The position numbers and the translations under genes are program-made. From Chloroflexi bacterium TSY (GTDB taxonomy: Bacteria > Chloroflexota > Anaerolineae > Caldilineales > Caldilineaceae), in NCBI GenBank assembly GCA_019217005.1, contig JAHBNG010000013.1, positions 62,001 to 126,000 of the forward strand: DNA of 64,000 bases, in the 5' to 3' direction. Numbering within the stretch: the stretch's first letter is position 1; every line of letters starts with the position of its first letter. Below are positions 1-8,652 of the stretch, piece after piece. Below the pieces are notes generated by a model that did not search any database, had not been told where the DNA came from, and was given only the letters and a program-made list of their open reading frames with translations.

Positions 1-250
1 ACAGCTTGCCATTGTGTACGACGCGGACAAAGCCATCTTTTTGGGCGATAAAGACACGACCATCCGGCGCAATGGCAAAACTGGTGGGCAAATAAAGCCC
101 AGCCGCAACCTCTTCCTGAATAAAGCCTTCCGGCAGATTCATCGATCTTTGTGCCAATCCAGAGCTTGGACTCCACACGAAAGGCAAAAGCGGCAAGAGT
201 AGAACAAGAAAGTAACGCAGGAACTGACGGATTTGAAATTGAATATGCAC
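1..250 (-). CDS. Partial PQQ-type sugar dehydrogenase-like secreted protein (N-terminus only)
   Basis: Reading the minus strand from a GTG at 250 gives about 83 residues with no stop before the window edge. It starts with a basic and then hydrophobic stretch ([19 protein letters not shown]) that looks like a signal peptide. It continues [20 protein letters not shown] and [18 protein letters not shown]. That pattern is the first blade of the glucose/sorbosone dehydrogenase (GSDH, PQQ beta-propeller) family: a pro-Gly-Phe lead-in followed by PDGRxFxAxKxGxVRV. The gene would lie just downstream of the broken DapA-like gene, in the same direction. The GTG start is chosen because no upstream in-frame ATG precedes the signal peptide. 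The rest of the protein is outside the window, so the catalytic domain cannot be checked. Confidence 0.65.
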   Translation of the reverse strand, partial: MHIQFQIRQFLRYFLVLLLPLLPFVWSPSSGLAQRSMNLPEGFIQEEVAAGLYLPTSFAIAPDGRVFIAQKDGFVRVVHNGKL

Positions 251-321
251 GCTATTCTCGGTGTGTTGGGTTGTGGGAAACGCGATGAGTTTTGAACTGA
301 GAACTTTGAACGCAAGACAAT

Positions 322-566
322 CTACAGCTGAAAGAGCGGCTCAACGTCCGCAAGAATGGCATCTAGCTCTGCCAGATCCATCTCATCCAAGTATTTACCC
401 GGTGCCCGCATTCCGGGTGCTGCGAAGATGCCGCGTCGATAGAGAACTTCTTTGTAGGTCGCAATGCCATGCATGCGCTCAAAGTTGAGCAAAGGAAGGA
501 GTCGGTTAAAGAGTGTGCGCGCACCGGATTCATCTCCTGCTTCCAGCTTCTTCCAGATCTCTACAT
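322..566 (-). pseudogene. DapA-family (DHDPS/NAL) lyase, C-terminal fragment split off by an IS
   Basis: Minus-strand translation ending at the TAG at 322-324 gives VEIWKKLEAGDESGARTLFN, then LLPLLNFERMHGIATYKEVL, then YRRGIFAAPGMRAPGKYLDE. This is typical of the C-terminal helical part of dihydrodipicolinate synthase/N-acetylneuraminate lyase family proteins. The N-terminal part lies at 2285-2944. Removing 567-2284 plus one copy of the 5-bp duplication TACAT joins the halves in frame, with ...SAEVHV followed by EIWKK..., and yields 299 residues, a normal length for the family. The fragment has no start of its own and is probably not translated. Confidence 0.85.
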
Positions 567-665
567 CTTTACTTTCTGGTAAAAGAAAAGAGATGAGGTG
601 AGAAATGTGACAAAAAGCGGTTAGCGTTTCATCCTAAAGGTAGAGAACCCAAAAAGGAGGAAGGA

Positions 666-2175
666 ATGCTAACCGCGCCAGAAATAACTATAGCAGTACT
701 GATGAATGTATTGCAAGTAACGCCGGTGGGAACAAACGTAAATGTAATGCGTCTGATGTGGGCGATGATGAATGGGTCGTTTCTGAAAAGTCGAGGAGCA
801 ATCCATAGTGGATTGAGTGAAAGCGGGTTTGAAGATGAGGAGCTCCGGCGAAGCTGGTGGAGCTTTCGATATGGATCATGGGATATTGCAAGCCTGCTCT
901 CATCGTGGCAAGAAGAAGTGGAGTGGAAAGGGAATGGGAGGCAAAAAGTTAGAAGGATACCGAGTGAAAAGCATAGATATCACAGGGTTCTGGCGACCGA
1001 AGCTGCAAGGGAAAGTGAACCGACTCTATAACTCAACGGCTCGTCATTGCCCGCGCTCATCTTTGGAGTGATGATAAGCTCGGGGGAGATAGGCGGGAAA
1101 CGAGTGCCACTGCTCAAGGCAATCATGAGATGCGAGGTAGGCACAAAGGAAAGTGAGTTTCGGAAAAAGCTGCTGAAAGAGACGAAGAAATCACTGGAGT
1201 CAGACGAAGTGGCGGTGGTCGATGCCGGGTTTACAATCAGAGAAATGCTAGAAAGCGACGTCGACCGATTTGTCCTTCGGGAAGCGATTAACTGCACAGC
1301 GCGCCGCAATGAGTTACCCGAACGTAAGGAAAAAGGCAGACCCAGTAGATCCAAATTTCAGGTTTTGAGAGAGAATTCTGGCTAAACAGTTGACATAAAT
1401 ACAAATTTGCCGGTCGATATCTAGTTTTTGCGTTAGATTTGGGCGATTTTCAGATATGAAATAGGTTGTTTTCTGTAACCGAAATCTGAATAAATGACTC
1501 CAAAATCCCTGCAATCTCGACTGAAAATAGCCAAAAACGCCAAATTTGGATCTACTGAGACCACCCGAATATGGTGATATTGTGCGTCCGCTCTCTCGAT
1601 GCTATAGGGGAAAGCGACTCGAGGCCACAACTCCAGACTCGTTTGGTCAATTTGTCTATAGTGGTCGCCTGATTCGCTATCAAGCATGGCACAATCTCGT
1701 CCCCAGGACAACCAAGGTGGATACAGCCAACCGCACCTATTCGATTTACGTCTTTCAGGATCCTGCTTATCACACACCTTTGGTTCTGGCGACCGTCATG
1801 GCTTTACAAGCTGAAACCATTTATCTTTTCTATCTGGAGCGCTGGCCTGTTGAACATCCCCCCTTGGCTTCCAAGCAGATGATTGGCTTACATCGTCAAT
1901 TTGTTCATGCCGATGAGGCTTGCTTCCGCTTACCTGAACTGGGGCTGCTGGCTGGCAATCTTCTTTCCCATTTAGCCGCTTCTCTTCCTCCCATACCGAC
2001 TGGCTACTGGGATCGAGAGCCTCAAGCCACTCCCGGCCGTTTGCGCCGCGTTCTCTCGAGTGCTCTTTTTCCAACTCCTGACCAACTCGACCCTGACTTT
2101 CGGAAAAAGGCCTCGGTTTCACACCATTTCCCTAAAGGCGTTCTCGCTCATCGCCGCCTCAATGCCGCTGCTTAA
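666..2175 (+). pseudogene. IS4-superfamily DDE transposase, frameshifted and split by Rep-A
   Basis: Coding sequence starts at ATG 666 (AAAGGAGGAAGGA just upstream is a strong ribosome site). It runs in one frame to about 840, in a second frame to about 1060, and returns to the first frame until Rep-A interrupts it at 1342. After removing Rep-A and one duplication the frame continues 1562-2175. The last part contains YLERWPVEHPPLASK, which fits the Y-x2-R-x3-E-x6-K signature of IS4-superfamily transposases. At least two frameshifts plus the MITE make it non-functional. The assignment to a subgroup is not possible by eye. Confidence 0.75.
1342..1558 (+). mobile_element. Rep-A copy 1 (217-bp MITE) inside the IS transposase
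   Basis: Termini are TCAGTAGATCCAAATTT (here with first base C) and its reverse complement. It is flanked by the 3-bp direct repeat GAC (1339-1341 and 1559-1561). It contains no transposase. A 66-codon open frame runs through every copy but resembles nothing known and is most likely fortuitous. This copy is nested in the IS4-type element, so it is younger than that insertion. Confidence 0.92.
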
Positions 2176-2284
2176 ACTAGCCGAGCACTATTTTTACATT
2201 TTATCCCGTTTTTTCAGGGTGGATTCTTTTTTCCGCCCCTTTCGGTTTGCCCTTTGTCACTCAAGCCTTTACCAGAAAGTAAAG

Positions 2285-2944
2285 TACATGAACTTCTGCT
2301 GATTGGCAAGCAGGCATATTGCCGTGTGCCCCGCGCCGAAACTCATCCAACATATAGATGCCGCCCTGTCCACCAAAAACCCCTTTGCAAGCATCACCAG
2401 CTTCAGCCATCGTTGCGCTAATCATACGAGGTTCAGGTAGCGTTTCTTCCTTGATATAGTCAACATAGGGAAGTTCGCGACACATACGCGCCACCAATCC
2501 ATTGCTCATGGGTGTCCCGATCGGTCCCATGAAGTTTTGGATAAAGATCGGGAAATCCAGATGTTCGGATAACGCCTTATAATATGCATAGCAACCGTCA
2601 GCATCAGGGTGTAGCACATGGGGAGGCATAGCCATAATTCCATCGGCACCAATCTTTTGCGCGTGCAGGCTCAGTTCCAATGCTGGTATTGTATGACCAG
2701 CCGTAGTCGTCGCAATGACCGGTACCTGTCCACTTGCTTCGGAAACGACAATCTCAACCCAGCGTTTGCGTTCATCATCCGACATGGTAGGAAATTCGCT
2801 CGCATTTGCTGGACCAACCAAGCCCTGGACACCTGCCTCGATACAGAAACGAACCTCTTTGCGGAGACTGTCTTCGTCCAGTTCTAAGCTCTCGCTAAAG
2901 GGTGTCACAACAATCACAAAAATGCCGCGCCAAGGTTGTGTCAT
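2285..2944 (-). pseudogene. DapA-family (DHDPS/NAL) lyase, N-terminal fragment
   Basis: This minus-strand reading frame begins at ATG 2944, with GGAGAG just upstream. The first 220 residues fit the (beta/alpha)8 class I aldolase family of dihydrodipicolinate synthase: VIVVTPFSE near residue 10, a GPANASEFPTMSDDER segment (the usual G-T-T-GE region is altered to GPANASEF), PVIATTTAG, MAMPPHV, FIQNFMGPIG and the Schiff-base lysine segment DYIKEETLP. It is cut at codon 220 by the IS4-type element, after which the frame reads about seven IS-derived codons and stops at 2261. The C-terminal part survives at 322-566. The true substrate (dihydrodipicolinate, keto-deoxy sugar acid or other) cannot be told. 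Confidence 0.85.
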
Positions 2945-2975
2945 AGTGTTCTCTCCAAAAAATATAAACTCGGTC

Positions 2976-3238
2976 TCAATCGATCCAAAATGTGTCTTAG
3001 GCCAATACTAGATTCTCTAATGCGGCTCTACTCGACCGAAACCGGCGTTAGAGATTACACGCAGTAGGATTTCTCAGAGGTAGAGCGTTCAAATGGCGAA
3101 AAAAGACGCAGTAGAGAATCTCGGACCATTTGGCACGCTCGAGTCTGTTTTGACTGAGAAATGCAGGATTATGTCTACTGCGTGTAATAGAGAACGCTGC
3201 GCCATGCATGGCGACTCCACAAAATTTTGATCGACTGA
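2976..3238. mobile_element. Rep-D copy 1 (263-bp composite hairpin element)
   Basis: Left end TCAATCGATCCAAAATGTG matches the reverse complement of the right end (...TTTTGATCGACTGA). It is flanked by the 3-bp direct repeat GTC (2973-2975 and 3239-3241). Inside, ATTACACGCAGTAG and CTACTGCGTGTAAT form a second inverted repeat. The inner 165 bp are almost identical to Rep-D copy 3 at 30447-30684. It has no coding capacity that I recognise and fills the gap between the DapA-like gene and the thiolase gene. Confidence 0.82.
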
Positions 3239-3382
3239 GTCTGTTGAATTAGGGAATAACGGTTTGTTCACAGAGGTGTATGAGTTTCCATTATCCATTA
3301 TAACGACAAACTCAGTTATTGGTCAAACCGATTCAGATGTTTGGGTATATTTTGCTTTCAGGTCAAAATGCGTTGCAGACAG

Positions 3383-3457
3383 TGTGTCCCAAAGCGTGTA
3401 AACGGAGACTGTTTAATCTAGAGACTCTGCTCTATTTACACACTTTGTGGTACACAC
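3383..3457. repeat. Rep-C copy 1 (about 75-bp hairpin)
   Basis: Arms are TGTGTCCCAAAGCGTGTAAA and TTTACACACTTTGTGGTACA. This is the imperfect palindrome seen at nine intergenic places in the window. It lies about 120 bp upstream of the thiolase start. Confidence 0.85.
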
Positions 3458-3574
3458 CTGCCTTGCATGTAGTTCGAAAAAAATGGATGTCCCGCAATCA
3501 TCTGCCGTTCACCAGACTTCTGATCTGATGATATCGGAGTTGCCCCTAGAGCCGAAATCTGCTACGGTTAAGCC

Positions 3575-4732
3575 ATGTCAAATCCAACCGTCAGCATCGT
3601 GGGAATCGGTCAGATTCCAGTACAAAAAGAACATGCACAATCACTAAAGGTTATGGCTGCGGAAGCTGTGCAACTGGCAATGCAAGATGCAGGCATCGAT
3701 GAAGTAGATGCCCTGTTCGCTGGCAACATGCTAGCCGATGAACTCCAGAACCAGAAACATCTTGCCACGTTGATTGCCAGTCAAGCTGGATTGCGTGGCA
3801 TCGAAGCACTTCAGGTACGGGCGGCGACGGCAACCGGTGCCGCGGCCCTGCGTATGGCCTACTTCTCTGTCGCAAGTGGCGAGGCGCGAACAGCCATCGC
3901 AGTCGGTGTCGAAAAGATGAGTGCAGATCGCGATCAGGTTGTGCCCGTTCTGGCCAAGGCTCTTGACTGTGAGACAGAGGCCTCGGCCGGTGCCACACTG
4001 TTGAGTCAAAACGCGCGTCTGATGCAACTCTATCTTGAGCGATATGATCTGAACATTGAGATCTTCAACAACTTTGCACTCAATGCGCATCGCAACGCAC
4101 GAAACAATCCCAACGCACTCTTTCATGAAAAACGCGTCACCAACCGCATGATCAACAATTCGCCAATTGTGTCGCCTCCACTGCGATTGTATGATGCATC
4201 GCCAATTTGTGATGGGGCAGCGGCCGTCGTTTTGACGCGTAGCAATGAAGCACGTGCTTATACTGACGCACCTGTACATATCTTGAGTTCGAGCGTTGCT
4301 ACGGACTGGTTTGGTCTGGAACAACGTCGTGACCCACTCGACCTCTTTGCAGCAAGGCAATCGGCGTTCAAAGCCTTCCGAAAAGCCAACATTCATCGGA
4401 GTGACATTGATCTGTTCGAAGTTCATGATGCCTTCAGTATTATGGCTTGTCTATTATTGGAGGCTGTCGGGTATGCGAAGGCAGGTTTCGGTTGGCATTT
4501 GGCTGCGGAAAATGAAATTGGACTCAATGGCTCTATACCCATCTGTACAATGGGCGGCTTAAAGGAGCGCGGTCATCCGATTGGTGCGTCAGCAATCTAT
4601 CAGACTTGTGAAATCGTCTTGCAGTTAACAGAACGAGCGGGAAAAAACCAAGTTCATCATGCCCGTTTCGCACTTCTCCAGAGTGTCGGTGGTGCGGCGA
4701 GTACCGTATTGACTCATATTTTTGGAAATTGA
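3575..4732 (+). CDS. Thiolase-family protein (acetyl-CoA acetyltransferase-like) lacking the usual nucleophilic Cys
   Basis: The 385-residue protein has the thiolase fold order of the SCP2/archaeal-type thiolases that work without a second ketothiolase motif: an N-terminal VSIVGIGQIPVQK, GVEKMSADR near residue 110, EVHDAFSIMACL near residue 287 and MGGLKERGHPIGAS near residue 325. The His of GHPxGA is present. The position where thiolases carry the acylated cysteine (E/R-A-A-C-A-S-G) reads VRAATATGAAAL, so Cys appears replaced by Thr. It may therefore be a thiolase-like protein with another or no condensing activity. Partners such as a DUF35 zinc-ribbon protein are not adjacent. The start at 3575 gives the standard N-terminus, although no strong ribosome site precedes it. 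Confidence 0.82.
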   Translation: MSNPTVSIVGIGQIPVQKEHAQSLKVMAAEAVQLAMQDAGIDEVDALFAGNMLADELQNQKHLATLIASQAGLRGIEALQVRAATATGAAALRMAYFSVASGEARTAIAVGVEKMSADRDQVVPVLAKALDCETEASAGATLLSQNARLMQLYLERYDLNIEIFNNFALNAHRNARNNPNALFHEKRVTNRMINNSPIVSPPLRLYDASPICDGAAAVVLTRSNEARAYTDAPVHILSSSVATDWFGLEQRRDPLDLFAARQSAFKAFRKANIHRSDIDLFEVHDAFSIMACLLLEAVGYAKAGFGWHLAAENEIGLNGSIPICTMGGLKERGHPIGASAIYQTCEIVLQLTERAGKNQVHHARFALLQSVGGAASTVLTHIFGN

Positions 4733-4747
4733 TTCGAATCGACGACT

Positions 4748-4776
4748 TCACACTTTTGATTCCTATACAAGTGTGA
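4748..4776. terminator. Hairpin just after the thiolase gene
   Basis: TCACACTT and AAGTGTGA form an 8-bp stem 16 bp after the stop codon. There is only a short T-rich tail (CTTTAAGG), so it is a weak terminator candidate. Confidence 0.4.
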
Positions 4777-4784
4777 CTTTAAGG

Positions 4785-4907
4785 CTTTTCCAATAAAAAA
4801 AGCTTTCAGCTAATCAGCGGTCAGCTAGGTCGAAGCGACCACTTCGTGAACAGCCAGAATCTGGTTCCATCTATTGGCGGATTTTATACTTTCCTATACT
4901 AAATACA
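4785..4907. repeat. Rep-G copy 1
   Basis: This stretch shares AGCTTTCAGC, GTCAGCTAGGTCGAAGCGAC, CACTTCGTG, CAGAATCTGG and TTTTATACTTT...CTATAC with 55944-56074. The copy at 55944 has about 20 extra bases inside. Origin and function are unknown. Confidence 0.7.
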
Positions 4908-5050
4908 GCGTCAACTAAGTTTTTGAATGTTTTTAGTCAGAGAAAATTATCGATTACTTAATTTACACTGTACTAAAATAAAATCCCCAATTCAAAAGGA
5001 AAAGCCAAAGTCATTCCAGTGAGATACGTTCCATCTTATGGGAATTTTTT

Positions 5051-5149
5051 CTGGAATGGCCTAAGAACCTATCCGAAAAGTGGTTGTGAGTCCAGTTAGC
5101 TTCTCGAGTAAGAATGCACCGTCACAGAACTTTTCGGATAAGCACTAAG
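5051..5149. repeat. Rep-H copy 1 (99 bp)
   Basis: It begins CTGGAATGGCCTAAGAACC and ends ACTTTTCGGATAAGCACTAA, with arms CTATCCGAAAAGT and ACTTTTCGGATAAG. The second copy is at 54814-54912. Between this repeat and 5313 I see no gene; a TTGACA at 5281 could be a promoter -35 box for the downstream gene before the insertions. Confidence 0.75.
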
Positions 5150-5313
5150 TCGCTACTCGATCTATATCGCATTCGCGCATAACTTTCATATTCGTCTGTT
5201 CTGCCCGACTGGAAACGGTCAAATTCATGTTATAATTCTGACAGTGCTCAGGATAACTTTCAAATTGACCTTACCATAAATTGACACTTTGTTCAATTCC
5301 GCGGAGAATACTA

Positions 5314-5468
5314 GGGGTGGTTCAGAATTAGGTTTACACTTTTGATACATAGATAAAAATCTATATGAGGTCATTTTCTGCCTGAGCATGGCTCAAAGTA
5401 GAAAATATAAACATCTTTTCTCTTTGCAAAAATGTAAACCTAATTGTCCGCCTAAAATGAACCACCCC
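5314..5468 (-). mobile_element. Rep-B copy 1 (155-bp MITE)
   Basis: Termini are GGGGTGGTTCA and TGAACCACCCC. It is flanked by the 8-bp direct repeat GAATACTA (5306-5313 and 5469-5476). It is nearly identical to the copies at 12147 and 56295 but in the opposite orientation. It carries no coding sequence. Confidence 0.9.
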
Positions 5469-5479
5469 GAATACTAGAC

Positions 5480-5696
5480 TCAGTAGATCCAAATTTCAGG
5501 TTTTGAGAGAGAATTCTGGCTAAACAGTTGACATAAATACAAATTTGCCGGTCGATATCTAGTTTTTGCGTTAGATTTGGGCGATTTTCAGATATGAAAT
5601 AGGTTGTTTTCTGTAACCGAAATCTGAATAAATGACTCCAAAATCCCTGCAATCTCGACTGAAAATAGCCAAAAACGCCAAATTTGGATCTACTGA
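5480..5696 (+). mobile_element. Rep-A copy 2 (217-bp MITE)
   Basis: Perfect 17-bp inverted ends and a GAC duplication (5477-5479 and 5697-5699). It directly abuts the duplication of Rep-B copy 1, so two MITEs landed next to each other just upstream of the PEP-synthase-like gene. Confidence 0.93.
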
Positions 5697-5723
5697 GACT
5701 CTATACCGATAACTGTTGATATA

Positions 5724-7211
5724 ATGATCCTGATTGCGAACTTACTGAGGTCTGATTTGTTCGACTATAAAATTGATGGCTCCCCCAGCGGCAACGCAAC
5801 CCTCTGGGATCATCTCCCACTTTCACCATTGGTCCCCCAAGTGTTAACACCTATTAGCTACAGCATGCTTGCAGAAATCTTGCGGCGTGGTTGGTATCAA
5901 TATTATGACAGGCTTGGGTTTGAACCGCCTCCCGGCGTGCCGGTAGTACGTCAACTTCAGGGGAGAGCGTATCTCAACTTGTCGCTCTCCGCGCGGCTTG
6001 AAACACAACATGGAGCCATTGAACCGCTAACATTCTTGGTGAATCAACGACCGTTGGTAGCCACAACCTGGGAAAAGCCTGGACTGTTCGGGAGCTTGAA
6101 AACCGGACGGGCACAAAAGAAAGTGATCAGCCAACTCAAGACCTTAGAAAGCGAGATAGGAGAAATCACTCGTCAGACGCGTGATTGGTATCACACACTT
6201 TTAGAACTCAAGTGGTCCCAAGCGGATATCTTGCAAGTGATGGAGCAGATCGAACGCATCGGAACGAATAGCTTAATGGCCTATTTTGGGGCACGTCACA
6301 ATCTAGAATTGCTCTATAATCGAATTCTGTGGGCAACACAAGGAAAAGCGAGTTTTCCCCATAATCTTAATCAAGTCGCCGCCGCCGTTAGAGCACCAAC
6401 TGACTTAGTTGAACAAGATGTTGCCAACCAACTCCAGGCGATTGCTCATCTACTTGTCAAAAGTGAGGAAAGCTGTGCTCACCTCAAAGCGTGGTTGAAT
6501 ACGTATCAAAGTGGCAACAGTCGAAAAGAGGATTGGCGTGTAGTCTCATTCGCCCAAGACATCATCGACGCGCTGGAATCTTTCTTTGCTCAATATGGTC
6601 ATCGTGGTTCAGATGAAGGGGAAATCCGCTCATTGAGATGGGACGAAGATCCATCGGTTGTTCTTCAGGCTGTTCTTGTCATGGCCGACCAGTTGTCTAC
6701 GGCATCGGATGGTATCTCGCCAAATAAGCAGACGCTTGACCAATTGCTTCAACTCGCAGAAAACAAATCGCGCAAACAGCTTCAACAGTGGCTAGAGCAA
6801 ATACCGTCCCTCTTGTTGCTTCAAAGCCGAGCATTACACGCCTTCTCATATGTGCAAGCAGGTACACGGATATGGGCGAAGGCCGCGTCACAAGAAGCCA
6901 CGGGCGATGGCAGGCTTCACACGCCGGATGATGTTTTCTTCTTTGAGTTGGAAGAGGTAAAGGAGATGATGACGGGGGAATGGAATATCAGCGCAACAGA
7001 TGAAATTCAACAGCTTGCTGTCCAGCGACGGCAAGAATTCAATCAGTGGAAAGGAGAAACACCCAGCACTTTACTACTCGATGATGTGCCTGCGATTTCC
7101 GACCATAAAGACCTATCAATACCAACCTTAACGGTTTCTGAGGCATTGTCACCTTCGAATTCATTCGCTTCCTATACTCAGATTCCGAATCACCCAATTC
7201 GAATCGTATAA
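5724..7211 (+). CDS. PEP-synthase/rifampicin-phosphotransferase-like central domain protein
   Basis: The 495-residue protein matches only the middle part of PEP-utilising enzymes such as phosphoenolpyruvate synthase-like and rifampicin phosphotransferase-like proteins: LTPISYSML near residue 40, GRAYLNLSLSA near 78, FFAQYGHRGSDEGEIRSLRW near 290 and LHTPDDVFFFELEEV with a following QRRQEF near 415-445. Neither the N-terminal ATP-grasp domain nor the C-terminal swivelling phosphohistidine domain is present in it or next to it. It could be a stand-alone relic or a subunit acting with a distant partner. The start at 5724 lies 28 bp from the end of Rep-A, and the reading frame is open upstream only to the MITE edge, so the native start may have been lost. 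Confidence 0.6.
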   Translation: MILIANLLRSDLFDYKIDGSPSGNATLWDHLPLSPLVPQVLTPISYSMLAEILRRGWYQYYDRLGFEPPPGVPVVRQLQGRAYLNLSLSARLETQHGAIEPLTFLVNQRPLVATTWEKPGLFGSLKTGRAQKKVISQLKTLESEIGEITRQTRDWYHTLLELKWSQADILQVMEQIERIGTNSLMAYFGARHNLELLYNRILWATQGKASFPHNLNQVAAAVRAPTDLVEQDVANQLQAIAHLLVKSEESCAHLKAWLNTYQSGNSRKEDWRVVSFAQDIIDALESFFAQYGHRGSDEGEIRSLRWDEDPSVVLQAVLVMADQLSTASDGISPNKQTLDQLLQLAENKSRKQLQQWLEQIPSLLLLQSRALHAFSYVQAGTRIWAKAASQEATGDGRLHTPDDVFFFELEEVKEMMTGEWNISATDEIQQLAVQRRQEFNQWKGETPSTLLLDDVPAISDHKDLSIPTLTVSEALSPSNSFASYTQIPNHPIRIV

Positions 7212-7274
7212 ACAGTAGACAGCAATCGTGTCATTCTTGAGTGAAGCGAAGAATTTACGATTGCTGTCTACTGA
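7212..7274. repeat. Rep-F copy 1 (palindrome with CAGTAGAC ends)
   Basis: CAGTAGACAGCAATCGT and ACGATTGCTGTCTACTG form a 17-bp perfect stem around a 27-bp loop, directly after the PEP-synthase-like gene. It is related to 18612-18670. The ends resemble those of Rep-A (TCAGTAGATC) and Rep-D copy 3 (TAGACCGCA). It could double as a terminator. Confidence 0.7.
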
Positions 7275-7323
7275 CAAATCATCCACTATCCCAATAGAGT
7301 AAAACATGTTCAGCACCCACTAT

Positions 7324-7410
7324 CTATACTTTGCTCTGTATGAAAACCAGAGTTTGGTCTCTCTGGTAGGATTCCAGAAAACTCTGGTTTTCATCACAAC
7401 TGCAGTATAG
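7324..7410. repeat. Rep-E copy 1 (87-bp hairpin)
   Basis: CTATACT at the left pairs with AGTATAG at the right, and inside GAAAACCAGAGTTT pairs with AAACTCTGGTTTTC. The second copy at 11586-11672 has the same length and paired substitutions in the stem. It lies 150 bp upstream of cobT. Confidence 0.75.
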
Positions 7411-7562
7411 ACCCTGCAGCAGCGCATGAGCACTCAAGTAATTCATGTCACTTTATGGCGCTGCTCGGTAGACGAATGCTCCAAGCCGGAGTGTCCATAA
7501 TAAACGCAACGGTTTTGCTGCCGGAACAAATTGGATGCTCCTTAGAAATGCCGAGGATGAAT

Positions 7563-8651
7563 ATGTCACAGGATATGCTGAACAAAACGATCGATAAAAT
7601 TGGTGAATTAAATGGCGCGATCATGGAAATCGCACGGCTGCGTCAGGAAGAGTTGACAAAACCATCAGGTACGCTCGGACGATTGGAATCGCTCAGTGTT
7701 CATATAGCTGGAATTTGCGGCGAGATTCGGCCAACACTTTCACCCCGCACTGTGATTGTTTGTGCGGCGGATCATGGTGTGGTTGCAGAGCAAGTAAGTG
7801 CCTATCCGCAAGAGGTAACTCATGAGATGGTGTCGAATATCTTAGCGGGTGGTGCAGCCATTAATGCATTGGCACGAATCTACGGGCTGAAGGTTATTGT
7901 GGTTGATGTTGGTGTTGTGACCGAGCTTCCACATCACATTCAGCTACGCAAGCTGAAAATACGTCGAGGCACAGCAAACCTACGTCATGAACGACCGATG
8001 AATCGTATTCAGGCCCTAACGGCCATTGAAACCGGTATTGTAGTTGCGAATGCCGAAATCGCTGCCGGCACTCGTCTGTTAATTGCTGGAGACATGGGAA
8101 TTGGCAACAGTACATCTGGTGCAGCGATTGCCTCTGCTTTGACAAAGCGTAATGCATACGAAGTCACAAGTCACGGCACTGGCGTGGGTCTCTCTGGTTG
8201 GCGGCGGAAATGTCAAGTGATAGAAGACGCTATCGCCCGTCACAAACCGAATCTAGCCGATCTGGTTGATCTCTTGAGTGCGCTTGGTGGATTTGAAATG
8301 GGTGCCATTACCGGTGTTATCCTTGCGGCAGTTGCGGCAAGAATACCGATCCTCATTGACGGTTTGGTCTCCGCAGCCGGAGCCGCAATCGCGGCGATAT
8401 TTGCCCCGCAGATCAAACAGTTTGTGATCGCCGGCTCCGCTTCACCCGATCCAGGTCACAAAGCCCTACTCGACCATCTTAGCTTAGAGCCAGTTCTCAA
8501 TCTGGATATGCGCTTGGGAGAAGGAACCGGTGCCGCAATGGCCGTACCAATTCTAGAAGGCGCTGTGGCAACTCTGAGCGAAATGGCAACCTTCGATGAA
8601 GCTCATGTATCGCGAAAACAGGTTGAGGAATCTGTACCCAAGATGGAATGA
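7563..8651 (+). CDS. cobT: Nicotinate-nucleotide--dimethylbenzimidazole phosphoribosyltransferase
   Basis: CobT transfers the phosphoribosyl group of nicotinate mononucleotide to 5,6-dimethylbenzimidazole, forming alpha-ribazole phosphate for the lower ligand of cobalamin. The family markers are clear: LTKPSGTLGRLE near residue 30, CAADHGVVAEQVSAYP near 65, GDMGIGNSTSGAA near 180, SHGTGVG, GLVSAAGAA near 280 and MRLGEGTGAAMA near 322, which holds the catalytic Glu. I place the start at 7563 (MSQDMLNKTIDKI, preceded by CCGAGGATGA), giving 362 residues, the usual length. The frame is open back to 7455 but that extension is atypical. No other cobalamin gene is in the window, and no cobalamin riboswitch was seen upstream. 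Confidence 0.93.
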   Translation: MSQDMLNKTIDKIGELNGAIMEIARLRQEELTKPSGTLGRLESLSVHIAGICGEIRPTLSPRTVIVCAADHGVVAEQVSAYPQEVTHEMVSNILAGGAAINALARIYGLKVIVVDVGVVTELPHHIQLRKLKIRRGTANLRHERPMNRIQALTAIETGIVVANAEIAAGTRLLIAGDMGIGNSTSGAAIASALTKRNAYEVTSHGTGVGLSGWRRKCQVIEDAIARHKPNLADLVDLLSALGGFEMGAITGVILAAVAARIPILIDGLVSAAGAAIAAIFAPQIKQFVIAGSASPDPGHKALLDHLSLEPVLNLDMRLGEGTGAAMAVPILEGAVATLSEMATFDEAHVSRKQVEESVPKME

Positions 8652-8652
8652 A

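Larger units (their letters stand above)
567..2284 (+). mobile_element. IS4-type insertion sequence, interrupted by Rep-A
   Basis: The ends are inverted repeats: CTTTACTTTCTGGTAAA at the left (567 onward) and its reverse complement at the right, ending at 2284. The element is flanked by the 5-bp direct repeat TACAT (562-566 and 2285-2289). It is 1718 bp as found, or 1498 bp after removing the 217-bp Rep-A copy and one of its 3-bp duplications. It sits inside the DapA-like gene. The transposase is in pieces, so this copy is not autonomous. Confidence 0.88.

Noticed and set aside
261..488. 75-codon plus-strand frame near the left edge
   Set aside because: It is antisense to the C-terminal fragment of the DapA-like gene, which carries clear family motifs.
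3383..3457. Rep-C hairpins as integron attC sites
   Set aside because: No GTTRRRY/RYYYAAC core ends, no integrase gene and no gene-cassette orientation pattern were found.
3731..4426. 231-codon minus-strand frame opposite the thiolase gene
   Set aside because: Low-complexity composition, no start-site support, and the plus-strand thiolase frame is unambiguous.
4720..4745. GATTCGAATCGA as a tRNA T-arm
   Set aside because: It is the end of the thiolase coding sequence and no acceptor, D or anticodon arms surround it; no tRNA was found anywhere in the window.
5452..5652. 66-codon open frame inside Rep-A, present in all copies
   Set aside because: It is identical because the DNA copies are nearly identical; it spans the element end, has no ribosome site and no recognisable similarity.
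7275..7562. Possible cobalamin riboswitch ahead of cobT
   Set aside because: No B12-box-like sequence or typical multi-stem layout was seen; the gap is occupied by Rep-F and Rep-E hairpins.
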